64,000 nt of DNA from SAR202 cluster bacterium Io17-Chloro-G2 (GCA_002816875.1 MUCP01000049.1:1-64000); one strand, 5' to 3'. Positions 8,195 to 16,861 are shown, counted from the stretch's first letter. Translations and numbers: made by a program. Notes: generated from the letters alone by a model not told the origin.

Positions 8195-9243
8195 GAGCCG
8201 GCGCCTGCGGGAGGTTTCGATGGGTCTAGGGCTGGGGCCAGGGCCTCCAGTGTGCGTTTGACTCCGTCCACGGATGAACCGTGGGGGAAGGCAACCACAG
8301 GCATGTCCGCGCCGCTTTTACGCAGGCGTTCCAACCGGCTGCGGCAGGTGGCGGCGTCGCCCAGGATAGCGATGCCTTCCAGCATCTGATCGGAGATGGC
8401 CTGGGCGGCTGTGTCCCTTTCCCTGGCCGCCCAGGCTTCCCTCACGGCGTCGGCTTCCGTCCGGAACCCCGACCGGCAGAAAAGGTCGTAATAATACGTG
8501 CCCATTCCAGCGATATAGTAGGCCATGTGCGCCCGCACTTGGCCCTGAACCTCCTCCAATTCCTCTGGGTCTTCGGTGGTATAGCACATGGTCTGGGGGG
8601 CGACCGTGATCTGAGAGATATCGCGGCCTGCCTCCGCCGCTGCGATGGCGATGGGCTCCGTTAACTCGGGCAGCCGTTGGTGATGCATCCAGATGGGCAG
8701 CCAGCCATCGGCCAATTGTCCGGTCAGTTCCAGGTTTTTTGGACCCAGGCTGGCCAGATATATGGGGATACGTTCTTGCACCGGCGCCACGCCCATCCTA
8801 AACCGGGACAGTTGGAAGAAGTTTCCCTGGTGGTTCACAGGGCCCCCGCTCAGCGCCTGGCGGATTATATCTATGTATTCCCGGGTTCTCTCCAGAGGCC
8901 GTTGGAAGGGCAAGCCGTGCCAGTCTTCTATCACGATCTTTCCGCTGGTCCCCAAACCCAGGGTCGCCCGGCCGTTGGAGATGAGGTCCAGGGAAGCGAT
9001 GCTTTGGGCGATGAGGGCCGGGGTGCGGCTAAAAACTGGAAGGATGCCGGTACCGACGCGAAGATTGGTGGTATGGCAAGCCACCGCCGTCAGGATGGTC
9101 AAGGCATCGCGGCCCCAAGACTCGCCGGTAAAGAAGGTGTCGTAGCCCAGTTGGTCGGCCATCTTGGCTACCGTTATCAGATCGTCATCGGTGGCGCCGG
9201 AGCCCATGCGGGAGGGATTGAAGGTTAAGCCGATTCTTTCCAT
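8191..9243 (-). CDS. LLM-class flavin/F420-dependent oxidoreductase
   Basis: A 350-residue luciferase-like TIM-barrel protein, closer to the F420-dependent branch than the first LLM gene in this window. Seen motifs are LGYDTFFTGESWGRDALT, TNLRVGTGILPVFSRTPA (the LxxGxGxLP strand), RATLGLGTSG and LASLGPKNLELTGQLADG (the nucleotide/phosphate-binding C-terminal part). AAAGGT lies just upstream of the ATG. The four-base overlap with the phosphoesterase gene indicates one operon. In the family such proteins oxidise or reduce small molecules with F420 or FMN; the substrate is unknown. Confidence 0.9.
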   Translation of the reverse strand: MERIGLTFNPSRMGSGATDDDLITVAKMADQLGYDTFFTGESWGRDALTILTAVACHTTNLRVGTGILPVFSRTPALIAQSIASLDLISNGRATLGLGTSGKIVIEDWHGLPFQRPLERTREYIDIIRQALSGGPVNHQGNFFQLSRFRMGVAPVQERIPIYLASLGPKNLELTGQLADGWLPIWMHHQRLPELTEPIAIAAAEAGRDISQITVAPQTMCYTTEDPEELEEVQGQVRAHMAYYIAGMGTYYYDLFCRSGFRTEADAVREAWAARERDTAAQAISDQMLEGIAILGDAATCRSRLERLRKSGADMPVVAFPHGSSVDGVKRTLEALAPALDPSKPPAGAGS

Positions 9244-9305
9244 TAGAAACCTTTATGCTGGGGTCAGGTCCTATTGTTCAGTTCCGGGTGATCATTTCCG
9301 GGTGC

Positions 9306-9881
9306 TCAGTTCCTGTTTTCCCAGAGGGTGAAATAATCCGGTGAATCGCTTTGAACGGCCTCGGTCAGGTCCTGGCGGTTCAATTCCTGAAGGATTCGGT
9401 TCTCCTCGCCGATGAGACGGTTGAGCACTTCTTCCCAATCTCCCGCAGCGGGGTTGCCCGACCGGTCTTTTAGCAAGCTACGCAGACCTTCCAACACCTT
9501 GTCTGAGTGCATGGCCAACGCGCCGCCGCTGATGATGTACACAACGACCGTAGGGAATTCTTCGTCGTCGTCTAAATGCACTCCCAAATGTTCCAGAATA
9601 AAGGTCATGGCCGTTTCTCGGACCGCTTCCTCCAGCTGCATGGGGAGGTTGATGAGATGGGCGAATGGGTAATCTCCCTGGTCCTTCACCGAAATAGATA
9701 TCTCCTCTTCCACGCTGCTAAAGAACCGGTCGGAGAAAATATCGTCGGTGTTCATAAGTTTGACCTGAACGCCGTTTTCCCGCAGGTCTACGGTGACAAA
9801 CTCCTTGAGATGAGGAAAGATGCAGATCTGGATGTCTGTGCGCTGGCCGTCGGGCAGCGGGGTGTCGAAAATTTCGTCCAT
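9306..9881 (-). CDS. Hypothetical protein, cytoplasmic, 191 residues
   Basis: I do not recognise this protein. It is acidic and soluble, with no signal peptide or membrane segment. An N-terminal half of mixed beta character (VTVDLRENGVQVKLMN) is followed by helical segments (QLEEAVRETAMTFILEHLG) and an acidic patch (DDDEEFP). A C-terminal amphipathic stretch (VLNRLIGEENRILQELNRQD) could form a short coiled coil. The start at 9881 (MDEIFDTPL) is chosen because CCGGAG lies ten bases upstream; a longer frame from 9935 adds an Arg/Ser-rich leader without a clear ribosome-binding site. It follows the GT20 synthase on the same strand after three phased repeats. Confidence 0.6.
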   Translation of the reverse strand: MDEIFDTPLPDGQRTDIQICIFPHLKEFVTVDLRENGVQVKLMNTDDIFSDRFFSSVEEEISISVKDQGDYPFAHLINLPMQLEEAVRETAMTFILEHLGVHLDDDEEFPTVVVYIISGGALAMHSDKVLEGLRSLLKDRSGNPAAGDWEEVLNRLIGEENRILQELNRQDLTEAVQSDSPDYFTLWENRN

Positions 9882-9985
9882 CGTTGTGCGGCTCCGGGTG
9901 CAGGACGGGATATAGCGTGGTGAGCCCCAGCGCATTTTCCAGCCATCGCTGCGGCCGTGGCCATCGCCGGTGGGAAGCGGTCGGG

Positions 9986-10014
9986 AAGTTACCTGTAAGT
10001 TACTTGGAAGTTAC
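9986..10014. repeat. Three AAGTTAC repeats with 11-bp period
   Basis: AAGTTAC occurs at 9986, 9997 and 10008, exactly 11 bp apart, about one helical turn. It lies directly downstream of the GT20 synthase stop codon and about 105 bp upstream of the start of the hypothetical gene at 9881. It could be a protein-binding site for that gene or chance simple repetition. Confidence 0.55.
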
Positions 10015-10015
10015 T

Positions 10016-11506
10016 CTACAACAGTTTGGCGATGTCTTCCAGTTGGCGGGATATCCAGTGGGTGATGTCCTCGCGGCACACGGACTCAGCCAATGCCGAG
10101 GCCATCTTTTTGCGTTTCTCTTGGGGCATCGTTATCGCTTGGTAGAGGGCTTCCATAGTGCCTTCTATATCAGTCGGAGACACTGAAAGGGCCCCCGAGG
10201 CGAGTTGATGGTGCACGCCGCTGGTTTGGGAGATCACCAACACTCCGTCCCGGGTATTGATGACCGGTCCTTCCTTGGCCACCAGGTTCATACCTTCTAT
10301 GATGGTGTTCACCAACAAAGCGTCGTATAACTTCATTCCCGCCAGCGCTTGGGTGTAGTTGTTCTCGATAAATGTTTGTATCGGCTTCCATTCGTCATTG
10401 CCGTGGGTCTGATTAACCTGGTTGATGGTTTGCTGAATATCGTCCATGTACCGTTGGTATTGTCGAATATGGGTGCGGGAAGGAACCAGGAATGCCAAGA
10501 AGTTCACCCGCCCCCGCAATTCGGGGTACTTGGAAAGCATCAATCCGAAGGCTTTGAACCCGCGGACGATATTTTTGTTGGGTTCCGCACGGTCGATGCG
10601 GACGATGTTCATTTCGTTGGTTTGGGCTGCCAAACGGGTCTCATACTCCAAGGCCCGGGGGGAGTTTGCGATGCCTTGCACCTCTGCCACGTTGATGGAT
10701 AGGGGGTAAGACTTCACTTGGGTGCGGCCGTCACGCCAAGCCACCGTACACTCTTTTCGGTCCACGCTGGCTTCGGGCAGGAACTCCTCCACGGTGTCTA
10801 TGAAGCTTCGGCAGTCCATGGGGGTTTGAAACCCGACGACGTCGGCCGAGCACAATGACGAGCAGATCCGCTGGACGATGTAGGCTGGAATCATCTGCCA
10901 GAACCGGGGTGAGGGCCAGGGAATATGGATGAAGTGCTGAATTATCGCCCCCGGCAGTTCCTGCCGCACGAACTCGGGCAGTAGATACAAATGGTAATCG
11001 TGGCTGAAGATTATTGGAGGCTGCGGGTCGTCGCGGCACTCATCCACAATGGCCTGGGCAAAAGCCTGGTTGACCGGTATGTATCCCGTCTCCCAGGCGT
11101 CGTGGACGTTGGCGTCGACGTTGGGGTTATAGGGAGGGTTCCACATATAGTGTTGAAGGAACCACAATAGAGGGTTGCACAGAACGTTGTAAAACTTGTG
11201 GTAAACCCGGCGGGGAGTGACCACGTAGCGGAGATCGATCTTGTGGCCCGGAAGGGGCGACTTGAAGCTGGGCCCCTGGCCGTTGTTGGACACGAACCGG
11301 TCGCCCTCGCCCATGGCGCTAGCCACCCACGTGAACTCGGCGGCTTGGGTTATTGAGCTGAAGGCGGTGACTACTCCGCCGCTGCCGCGCCTGGCTTCCG
11401 GATGGCCATCGGCGGTCATGTAGTGCTCCACCGGTCCGCGGTTACTGGCGATAAAAAGGCGGCGCTGAGACAAAACGGTGTCGCATAGCTGGGTTAGGTC
11501 TGCCAT
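10016..11506 (-). CDS. GT20 glycosyltransferase, trehalose-6-phosphate synthase family
   Basis: A 496-residue GT-B glycosyltransferase of family GT20. Such enzymes move glucose from a nucleotide sugar to glucose-6-phosphate (OtsA) or to glycerol-3-phosphate (glucosylglycerol-phosphate synthase), making osmolyte precursors. Seen motifs are LFIASNRGPV at the N-terminus, GSGGVV, FSHDYHLYLLPEF, HFIHIPWPSPRFW, the donor site RIDRAEPNKNI and EGMNLVAKE. The last usually reads RDGMNLVAKE; here R-D is I-E, which touches the nucleotide-sugar pocket and makes the exact product uncertain. No OtsB phosphatase lies next to it; the nearby HAD protein has a dehalogenase-type motif. A GGT-rich stretch precedes the ATG. 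Confidence 0.85.
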   Translation of the reverse strand: MADLTQLCDTVLSQRRLFIASNRGPVEHYMTADGHPEARRGSGGVVTAFSSITQAAEFTWVASAMGEGDRFVSNNGQGPSFKSPLPGHKIDLRYVVTPRRVYHKFYNVLCNPLLWFLQHYMWNPPYNPNVDANVHDAWETGYIPVNQAFAQAIVDECRDDPQPPIIFSHDYHLYLLPEFVRQELPGAIIQHFIHIPWPSPRFWQMIPAYIVQRICSSLCSADVVGFQTPMDCRSFIDTVEEFLPEASVDRKECTVAWRDGRTQVKSYPLSINVAEVQGIANSPRALEYETRLAAQTNEMNIVRIDRAEPNKNIVRGFKAFGLMLSKYPELRGRVNFLAFLVPSRTHIRQYQRYMDDIQQTINQVNQTHGNDEWKPIQTFIENNYTQALAGMKLYDALLVNTIIEGMNLVAKEGPVINTRDGVLVISQTSGVHHQLASGALSVSPTDIEGTMEALYQAITMPQEKRKKMASALAESVCREDITHWISRQLEDIAKLL

Positions 11507-11947
11507 GCCACCGCCACCACCACCGATAATTCCCTGCCCAGAAGATTTGCCAAAAGGTTTGCCGTGAATTTTGTTGTGTATCGAGGTCTATCTGGAGGGC
11601 CAATCCCGCTGGGGTTAGCTCCCCGCGGCGCCGTCTCAGCATGACTGGTGTCAGGTCAAAACCGGCAGGGGAACTGGGGCGAGTGGCCGCTACCTAGGGG
11701 TGCCCGGAAGGTACCATTTGCCCCTACCATTGTCAAGAATACTAGGTGGCGCCAGTGTCTTCAGATCACAGTCAGAGCGAGTGCTGCCCTATCAGATAAC
11801 GCTTGGAAGGATAACGTAGGGGCGGGTTTTAAACCCGCCCCTACCCTGTAGACCAATCCAACGCGAGGATCGGATCGGCCAAGGTGGCGTAGGGGAGTGG
11901 TGCGCCCGGCGTTGGGTTTATTGAACCACCAGCCAGCCCAGGCCATC
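11507..11947. other. Intergenic region with palindromic repeats, no gene seen
   Basis: About 440 bp between the GT20 synthase and the HAD hydrolase, both on the minus strand. It holds the palindrome at 11816-11844 and a related imperfect inverted repeat around 11693-11728 (CTAGGGGTGCCC ... TTTGCCCCTACC). Frames here are short and lack family signatures. Confidence 0.6.
11816..11844. repeat. Perfect palindromic repeat (GTAGGGGCGGGTTT family)
   Basis: GTAGGGGCGGGTTT (11816-11829) and AAACCCGCCCCTAC (11831-11844) form a perfect 14-bp inverted repeat around a single T. It is the same family as 4787-4816 and behaves like a REP element. Confidence 0.8.
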
Positions 11948-12721
11948 TCACGCCGGCGCTGGTTTGCCTGCCAACTGGGCCAGGGCCGGGACTACCATCC
12001 CCAGTTGGGAAACGGTCGCGTCGGGCTGGGTGTTGGGGTCAGACGGGTTTTCGTTCTCATAAAAACCGGTGATCCAGACGGTTTTTAATCCGCACCGTTT
12101 GGCGCCCACCACGTCGTTTAGAACGTGATCGCCCACATGGGCGGTTAGGTGCGGCTCGGCCCCCATGGAACGCAGAGTCAGCTTGAAGATCTCGTCGGAA
12201 GGTTTGGATAGCTTGACCTCGTCGGAAAAAGTCAGGGTGTCGAAGTATTCCAACATGCCCTGCTGGTCCAGGTACCTTCGAAAGGCTTCTCCCGGCGTCA
12301 TGCCGGTGTTGGAGATCAGACCGATGTTCAGCCCCATGGCTTTGACGTCCCGCAGCACGCCAACGGCGTCGACGTGGGGCAGCGGGGGGTGGACGAAGAA
12401 AGAATCGGAGTAGGCGCCGTAGATCTCTTGTATGGTCTCTTCATCCAGGTGGTCCACAAGGCCGGGCTCGATGTTGTTGATGAACATCTCTACCTGTTCC
12501 CGGAAACTCACGTCCAGACTGTCCTCCCGGATACGGTGGCATTGGCGGTAGCACAACCGGTAAGCCTCGCGGAGGAATTCGACGTCGAATTCCTTGCCAA
12601 CGGAGTGGAGGGCGTTTTGGGCGCCTTCCAGCCTGACCTGGGCGCGGGCGCGGCCTAATTCCCGGTTGTCCAGCAGCAGGGTCTGCCAAAGGTCGAAGGT
12701 AACGGAGGTTATTGGGGCCAA
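11948..12721 (-). CDS. HAD-superfamily hydrolase
   Basis: A 257-residue HAD protein with a helical cap. Motif I is FDLWQTLL: the nucleophile Asp9 is present but the +2 residue is Trp, not the Asp of typical phosphatases, which fits dehalogenase-like members. Motif II is SNTG, motif III the Lys of KPSDEIF, and motif IV VGDHVLNDVVGA. The likely role is hydrolysis of a small phosphorylated or halogenated metabolite; the substrate is not predictable. The start codon is TTG at 12721, supported by AGGAG six bases upstream. It lies 87 bp downstream of the amidase gene on the same strand. Confidence 0.88.
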   Translation of the reverse strand: MAPITSVTFDLWQTLLLDNRELGRARAQVRLEGAQNALHSVGKEFDVEFLREAYRLCYRQCHRIREDSLDVSFREQVEMFINNIEPGLVDHLDEETIQEIYGAYSDSFFVHPPLPHVDAVGVLRDVKAMGLNIGLISNTGMTPGEAFRRYLDQQGMLEYFDTLTFSDEVKLSKPSDEIFKLTLRSMGAEPHLTAHVGDHVLNDVVGAKRCGLKTVWITGFYENENPSDPNTQPDATVSQLGMVVPALAQLAGKPAPA

Positions 12722-12808
12722 GGTCCGCTCCTGTTGCTATAGCTTTCCATAGTCTATGTGATATCGTCCAAAAACGTATCACGTGATCGGATGACCTGTA
12801 AAATTATC

Positions 12809-14221
12809 TTACAGCGGCGGGCGGCGCTTGTGCCAGTCGGTGGCTTGCTGGTAGGCGTGGGCGGCCCGCAGCACGGTGGGCTCATCGAAGGGCCGGCCGC
12901 ACAACTGCAAGGCCATGGGCATACCAGAGCCGGAGAAGCCGCATGGTATGGAAATGGCGGGAAAGCCGGTGATGTTGTACGGGCGGGTGTACTGGGTCAA
13001 GGCCGACGTGGTGCCCACCGAATGCTGTCCCGCCTGAACGTGGTCCGCCAGGATTGGGGGAGCGGTCACCGGCTCGGTGGGTCCGGCAAGTAGGTCCACC
13101 TCATTGAGCAGGTCCCGCGCCTGCTGGTTGAAAAGGGCCCGCCCCTGTTGGGCCCGCAGGTAGTCCGCCGCGGTGATGAACAATCCGGCCTCCAACCTCA
13201 GCCGGACCGGTGGATACAGCTTGTCGCCGTCCCGCGCCAGCAGGTCTTTATGATAGGCGGAAGCCTCGGCCATGAGCATAGCGGTGGAGATGGCTTGGGA
13301 ATCGTTGAACATGGGGAAGTCCACCTCGCGCACCTGGGCGCCCATGGACTCCAGCAAGGCGATGGCGTCTCTTACTCCCTGGCCGATCTGCGGGTCCAGG
13401 GGCGCGTCGAAAAACTCTTTCGGGACCCCGATGCGAACCCCGCTTACATCCCCCGTCAGCGATGCCGTGTAGTCCGGCACATCGACCCGGGCCGAGGCAA
13501 CGTCCTTGGGGTCATATCCGGCGATGGCGTTCATGGCCATGGCGGTGTCTTCCACCGTTCGGGTCATGGGGCCGGGGTGGTCCATGCTCCAGGATAGAGG
13601 AGTAAGCCCAAAGCGGCTGACCAGCCCATAGGTGGGCTTTAACCCCACTATCCCGCACAGGGCCGCCGGGATGCGTATGGACCCGCCGGTGTCGCTGCCG
13701 GTGGTGATGGTGCACTGTCCCGCCGCCGTGGCGGAGCCGGACCCGCCGCTGGAGCCGCCGGTCACCATCTCCGGGTCCCATGGGTTATGCATGTGGCCGT
13801 AATCGGGGTTTTCACCGGTGGGGCCGTAGGCGAATTGGTGCATGTTCAGCTTGCCCAATAAGATGGCGCCCGCCTGGTTGAACTTGGCCGCCACGGTGCA
13901 ATCTTCATGGGGTATGAAGGTGTCGAAGATTCGCGAGCCCGATGTGGTGCGGACCCCAGCCGTGTTATAAAGGTCTTTGAGGGCCACGGGAATGCCGTGC
14001 AACGGCCCCCTGGACCTGCCCGCTTGTATGTCCGCCTCCGCCCGGCGAGCAGCCGCCAACGCCTCCTCGGGCAACAAGGTGATGAAAGAGTTAAGCACCG
14101 GTTCGGTTTCCTGTATGCGGTCCAGGTGGGCTTGTATGACCTCCACCGGCGACAGTGCTTTACTCTGGATCAGCGGGGACAACTCCCCCGCGCTCATATA
14201 GCAGATTTCCAGCGGGTCCAT
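12809..14221 (-). CDS. Amidase signature family enzyme (GatA/AtzE-like)
   Basis: A 470-residue amidase with the complete Ser-cisSer-Lys triad: Lys82 in PVALKDLYNTAG, cis-Ser in GGSSGGSG (155-162) and nucleophile Ser181 in GSDTGGSIRIPA. It resembles GatA (glutaminyl/asparaginyl-tRNA amidotransferase A) and small-molecule amidases such as AtzE. No gatB is adjacent, so a tRNA role is less likely. AGGAG lies five bases upstream of the ATG. The gene upstream, 19 bp away, codes a 68-residue GatC-like protein, the arrangement known for AtzG-AtzE (1-carboxybiuret hydrolase). The substrate is therefore probably a small amide or ureido compound; this is inference. Confidence 0.9.
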   Translation of the reverse strand: MDPLEICYMSAGELSPLIQSKALSPVEVIQAHLDRIQETEPVLNSFITLLPEEALAAARRAEADIQAGRSRGPLHGIPVALKDLYNTAGVRTTSGSRIFDTFIPHEDCTVAAKFNQAGAILLGKLNMHQFAYGPTGENPDYGHMHNPWDPEMVTGGSSGGSGSATAAGQCTITTGSDTGGSIRIPAALCGIVGLKPTYGLVSRFGLTPLSWSMDHPGPMTRTVEDTAMAMNAIAGYDPKDVASARVDVPDYTASLTGDVSGVRIGVPKEFFDAPLDPQIGQGVRDAIALLESMGAQVREVDFPMFNDSQAISTAMLMAEASAYHKDLLARDGDKLYPPVRLRLEAGLFITAADYLRAQQGRALFNQQARDLLNEVDLLAGPTEPVTAPPILADHVQAGQHSVGTTSALTQYTRPYNITGFPAISIPCGFSGSGMPMALQLCGRPFDEPTVLRAAHAYQQATDWHKRRPPL

Positions 14222-14240
14222 TTTTTCTCCTAACTACGGG

Positions 14241-14447
14241 TCACTCTCTGAAGGGCATAAAGGCCATGTCGGGCTCAACTTGGCTGACGTCCAATTCGTT
14301 TAGAGAACGGAGGCTGGCCAGCACGGCCTTCACATAGGAATAAAGCTCCTCCATGTGGGCGTTGCCGGCGCCCGAGCCAACGTCCAAGCCTGATTCATTG
14401 GCCAAAGATAGGAAAGCGTCATAGGTCATCGGGCTTTCGGCAGCCAT
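14241..14447 (-). CDS. Small GatC/AtzG-like amidase partner
   Basis: A 68-residue protein whose C-terminal half reads YSYVKAVLASLRSLNELD then VSQVEP, echoing the conserved end of GatC (a helix followed by LDxxxVEP). In GatCAB, GatC wraps around the amidase subunit and stabilises it; AtzG, of similar size, does so for AtzE. AGGAG lies nine bases upstream of the ATG at 14447. It is the first gene of a two-gene unit with the amidase, 19 bp apart. The N-terminal half (MTYDAFLSLANESGLD) is helical. The assignment rests on short motifs and context, not on a clear full-length match. Confidence 0.7.
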   Translation of the reverse strand: MAAESPMTYDAFLSLANESGLDVGSGAGNAHMEELYSYVKAVLASLRSLNELDVSQVEPDMAFMPFRE

Positions 14448-14713
14448 GGGCTCTTTTCTCCTGTGGCGGTCCGTTGGATCACCATGTTGATGGGAGTTGC
14501 GGTGAAAACGTTATTCACCGCAATTTGACCTCTTGGACTTCCGGCCATTATGGCCGAGCGGAGCCACGGGCGCAATCGGATTCCGGGCTGTAACGGGGTA
14601 GAGCTCCAGCAAAGGAGCGATCCAAACTCTAGCTGATATACTCACCTTTCGTGTGGATGAGCCTTTTCGCACCGTCCCGCCCTTTCTAGAGGTGGATTCT
14701 TGGAGCTACAAGA

Positions 14714-15565
14714 TTGACCTGCGCCAACTGCGGAAACACCGTGGACGAATCCGCCGCCTACTGTGGCCGATGTGGACATGAATTGCTATCGGCCGTAGGT
14801 GGCACTGTAATCGACTCTACTAGTCCCGAAGATTCATCGCCAACCCCGGTCAATGCCTTGGCCCCATGGCGCGGCGGAGAAGTGGCCTTGGGGATTGTGA
14901 TCATCGCCGTAGCCATCACCCCGGTGATCCTGCTGTCGGCCGCAGCGGGGGAGTTGGCCGGACCGTATGGCGTGGCGGCCCAAGTCTGGGCAGCCAGCAA
15001 CCTCATGGGTTTGGTGATCCTCGGTGTGGTGTGGCAATTTGGCTTGAAGCATACCAATGCCATGGCCCGCGGGGATCTCTGGGGCAATCTCAGACTTTTG
15101 GGATTGAATCCCCCCACGACCAGCCCGTTATGGTCGGCCGTGCTGACACTGGGCGCCTTGGCAGCCAGTTTGGCCGCCACCGGCATCTATTCCGCCCTGA
15201 TGCGATGGCTGGATGCCGGGCTGTTGATACCGCCGGATATTCCCGCGGACTTTGCTTTTCCCGGAGCAGCCTCGGCGTTCACTTTCCAAGCGTTGGCGGT
15301 CTGGACGCCCATCACCGAAGAGATATTCTTCCGGGGGTTCATATTTGCCGGATTGGCCTCCAGATTAGGGATTCGGGGAGCCATGGCCGGAAGCGCAGTG
15401 GTCTTTAGCCTGTTCCACATGGACCCAGGCGTGTTGGTACCGATATTCATCACCGGGTTGCTGCTGGCTTGGCTCTACCGCCGCACCGGTTCCCTTTGGC
15501 CAAGTATAGCGGCCCACGCCGGGCAGAACTCTTTGGCGTTGCTGGCAGCCATATTCGTGATTTAG
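14714..15565 (+). CDS. CPBP-family intramembrane metalloprotease with zinc ribbon
   Basis: A 283-residue membrane protein of the CPBP/Abi (Rce1-like) family. The N-terminus is a zinc ribbon (CANCGN...YCGRCG; four cysteines within 20 residues) on the cytoplasmic side. It is followed by about seven membrane segments. The three active-site motifs are present: EEIFFRG (EExxxR), FSLFHM (FxxxH) and HAGQNS (HxxxN). Relatives cleave prenylated proteins or bacteriocin-type peptides, and many act in immunity to them; the substrate here is unknown. The start is TTG at 14714 with GGAG eight bases upstream; an in-frame stop lies at 14687. trpA begins 86 bp downstream. Confidence 0.9.
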   Translation: MTCANCGNTVDESAAYCGRCGHELLSAVGGTVIDSTSPEDSSPTPVNALAPWRGGEVALGIVIIAVAITPVILLSAAAGELAGPYGVAAQVWAASNLMGLVILGVVWQFGLKHTNAMARGDLWGNLRLLGLNPPTTSPLWSAVLTLGALAASLAATGIYSALMRWLDAGLLIPPDIPADFAFPGAASAFTFQALAVWTPITEEIFFRGFIFAGLASRLGIRGAMAGSAVVFSLFHMDPGVLVPIFITGLLLAWLYRRTGSLWPSIAAHAGQNSLALLAAIFVI

Positions 15566-15651
15566 CCGGTCTCGCCTAGGTCTGGACAATGATTCGTATC
15601 TGATATACCTTTCCTCCAAAGCGTGGTGTTCAAATATCGAAACATAATTCC

Positions 15652-16455
15652 ATGAACACGGACCGAATAAAGCAGAAATTCGAGGACATTCGTCGAGAGG
15701 GCCGCCCTGGCCTGATTGTTTTCTTGACGGTCGGGGTTCCTGACTTGGAAGCCACTATGGAGTTGGTCCCCGCGTTGGTGGAAGCAGGGGCCGACGGTAT
15801 AGAGCTGGGTGTTCCCTTTAGCGACCCCCTTGGAGACGGGCCCGTCATCCAAGAGTCCAACTTCAAAGCCCTTCAGCGGGGCGTCTCATTGGTTGATTGT
15901 TTTGAGACGGTGGAAAAACTCAGGGGAAAGGTTCCCGACACTCCCCTGGTGTTCATGGGTTATTACAACTCGATCTATAACTACGGGTTGGACGGGTTCG
16001 GCGAAGAAGCCCGCCGGGTCGGGTTGGACGGCGTGATCGCCATCGACCTGCCTCATGACGAAGTCAAACCGTTGGCTTTGGAATGTGAACCCCGAGGGGT
16101 GCATATCATTCCCTTGCTGGCGCCCACCAGCACCGAGGAAAGCGTCAAAGCCGCCTGCGCCGACGCCACCGGATTCATCTACTGCGTCAGCCTTACCGGG
16201 GTCACCGGGGCCAGGGACCAAGTCGCCTCCGGGGGACTGGATTTGGTGGATAGGGCCCGCGCCGGGACCACCGTTCCGTTGGCGGTGGGATTTGGTATCT
16301 CAAAGAGAGAGCACGTGGTTGATGTTTGCCGAAAGGCCGATGCCGCCGTGGTGGGTAGCGCCCTAGTGCGGGTAATGCTAGAATCGCCTCGAGGCCAGTT
16401 GATAAAACGGGCCAGCCGGCTTGTGGCCGAGCTTGCCGGCAAACCTGTTTCCTGA
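15652..16455 (+). CDS. trpA: Tryptophan synthase alpha subunit
   Basis: A 267-residue TIM-barrel protein that cleaves indole-3-glycerol phosphate to indole and glyceraldehyde-3-phosphate, passing indole to TrpB. Catalytic Glu51 and Asp62 sit in IELGVPFSDPLGDGP, matching Glu49 and Asp60 of the Salmonella enzyme. The phosphate-binding motifs SLTGVTGAR and GFGIS are intact. The length is normal. trpB and the other trp genes are not in this window; instead aroH and aroF follow on the same strand, 34 and 548 bp after the stop. No clear Shine-Dalgarno sequence precedes the ATG. Confidence 0.97.
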   Translation: MNTDRIKQKFEDIRREGRPGLIVFLTVGVPDLEATMELVPALVEAGADGIELGVPFSDPLGDGPVIQESNFKALQRGVSLVDCFETVEKLRGKVPDTPLVFMGYYNSIYNYGLDGFGEEARRVGLDGVIAIDLPHDEVKPLALECEPRGVHIIPLLAPTSTEESVKAACADATGFIYCVSLTGVTGARDQVASGGLDLVDRARAGTTVPLAVGFGISKREHVVDVCRKADAAVVGSALVRVMLESPRGQLIKRASRLVAELAGKPVS

Positions 16456-16489
16456 CCCGGAGGGTCCGGCCAGTGGAGGTTCCAACCAA

Positions 16490-16861
16490 ATGACGGTTTG
16501 CCGGGGTATAAGAGGCGCCACCATCGCCGAAGCCAACACGGCCCAAGCTATATATGCGGCAAGTGGCGAACTGCTGGCCAAGCTGGTGGAAGCCAATAAT
16601 ATCGAAGAGAGGGACGTGGCCGCGGTTTACTTTACCACCACCCCCGACCTTAACGCCGGGTTCCCAGCCGCCGCCGCGCGCCAGATGGGATGGAACAACA
16701 CCGCTCTAATGGGGAGCGCCGAAATAGATGTCCCCGGAAGCTTGTCCGGGTGTATCCGAGTGCTAATATTGGTCAATACGGATTTGGAGGCCGACCAGTT
16801 AGTCAACCTTTACCTGAACGGCACGGATGTGCTCAGGATGGCCGGAGTGGAGTCACCGTAG
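16490..16861 (+). CDS. aroH: Monofunctional chorismate mutase, AroH type
   Basis: A 123-residue trimeric-type chorismate mutase converting chorismate to prephenate for Phe and Tyr synthesis. Key residues match the Bacillus subtilis enzyme: the N-terminal Arg in VCRGIRGAT, Glu78 and Arg90 (GSAEIDV...GCIRVL) at identical numbering, and FTTTPDLNAGFPA. The start at 16490 (MTVCRGIRG) fits the family; GGAGG lies ten bases upstream. A longer frame from 16421 overlaps the end of trpA and adds an unrelated leader. It lies 34 bp after trpA, probably in the same transcript. Confidence 0.95.
   Translation: MTVCRGIRGATIAEANTAQAIYAASGELLAKLVEANNIEERDVAAVYFTTTPDLNAGFPAAAARQMGWNNTALMGSAEIDVPGSLSGCIRVLILVNTDLEADQLVNLYLNGTDVLRMAGVESP

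Noticed and set aside
11948..12721. Trehalose-6-phosphate phosphatase partner for the GT20 enzyme
   Set aside because: Motif I is FDLWQT, dehalogenase-like, and the gene groups with the amidase, not the synthase.
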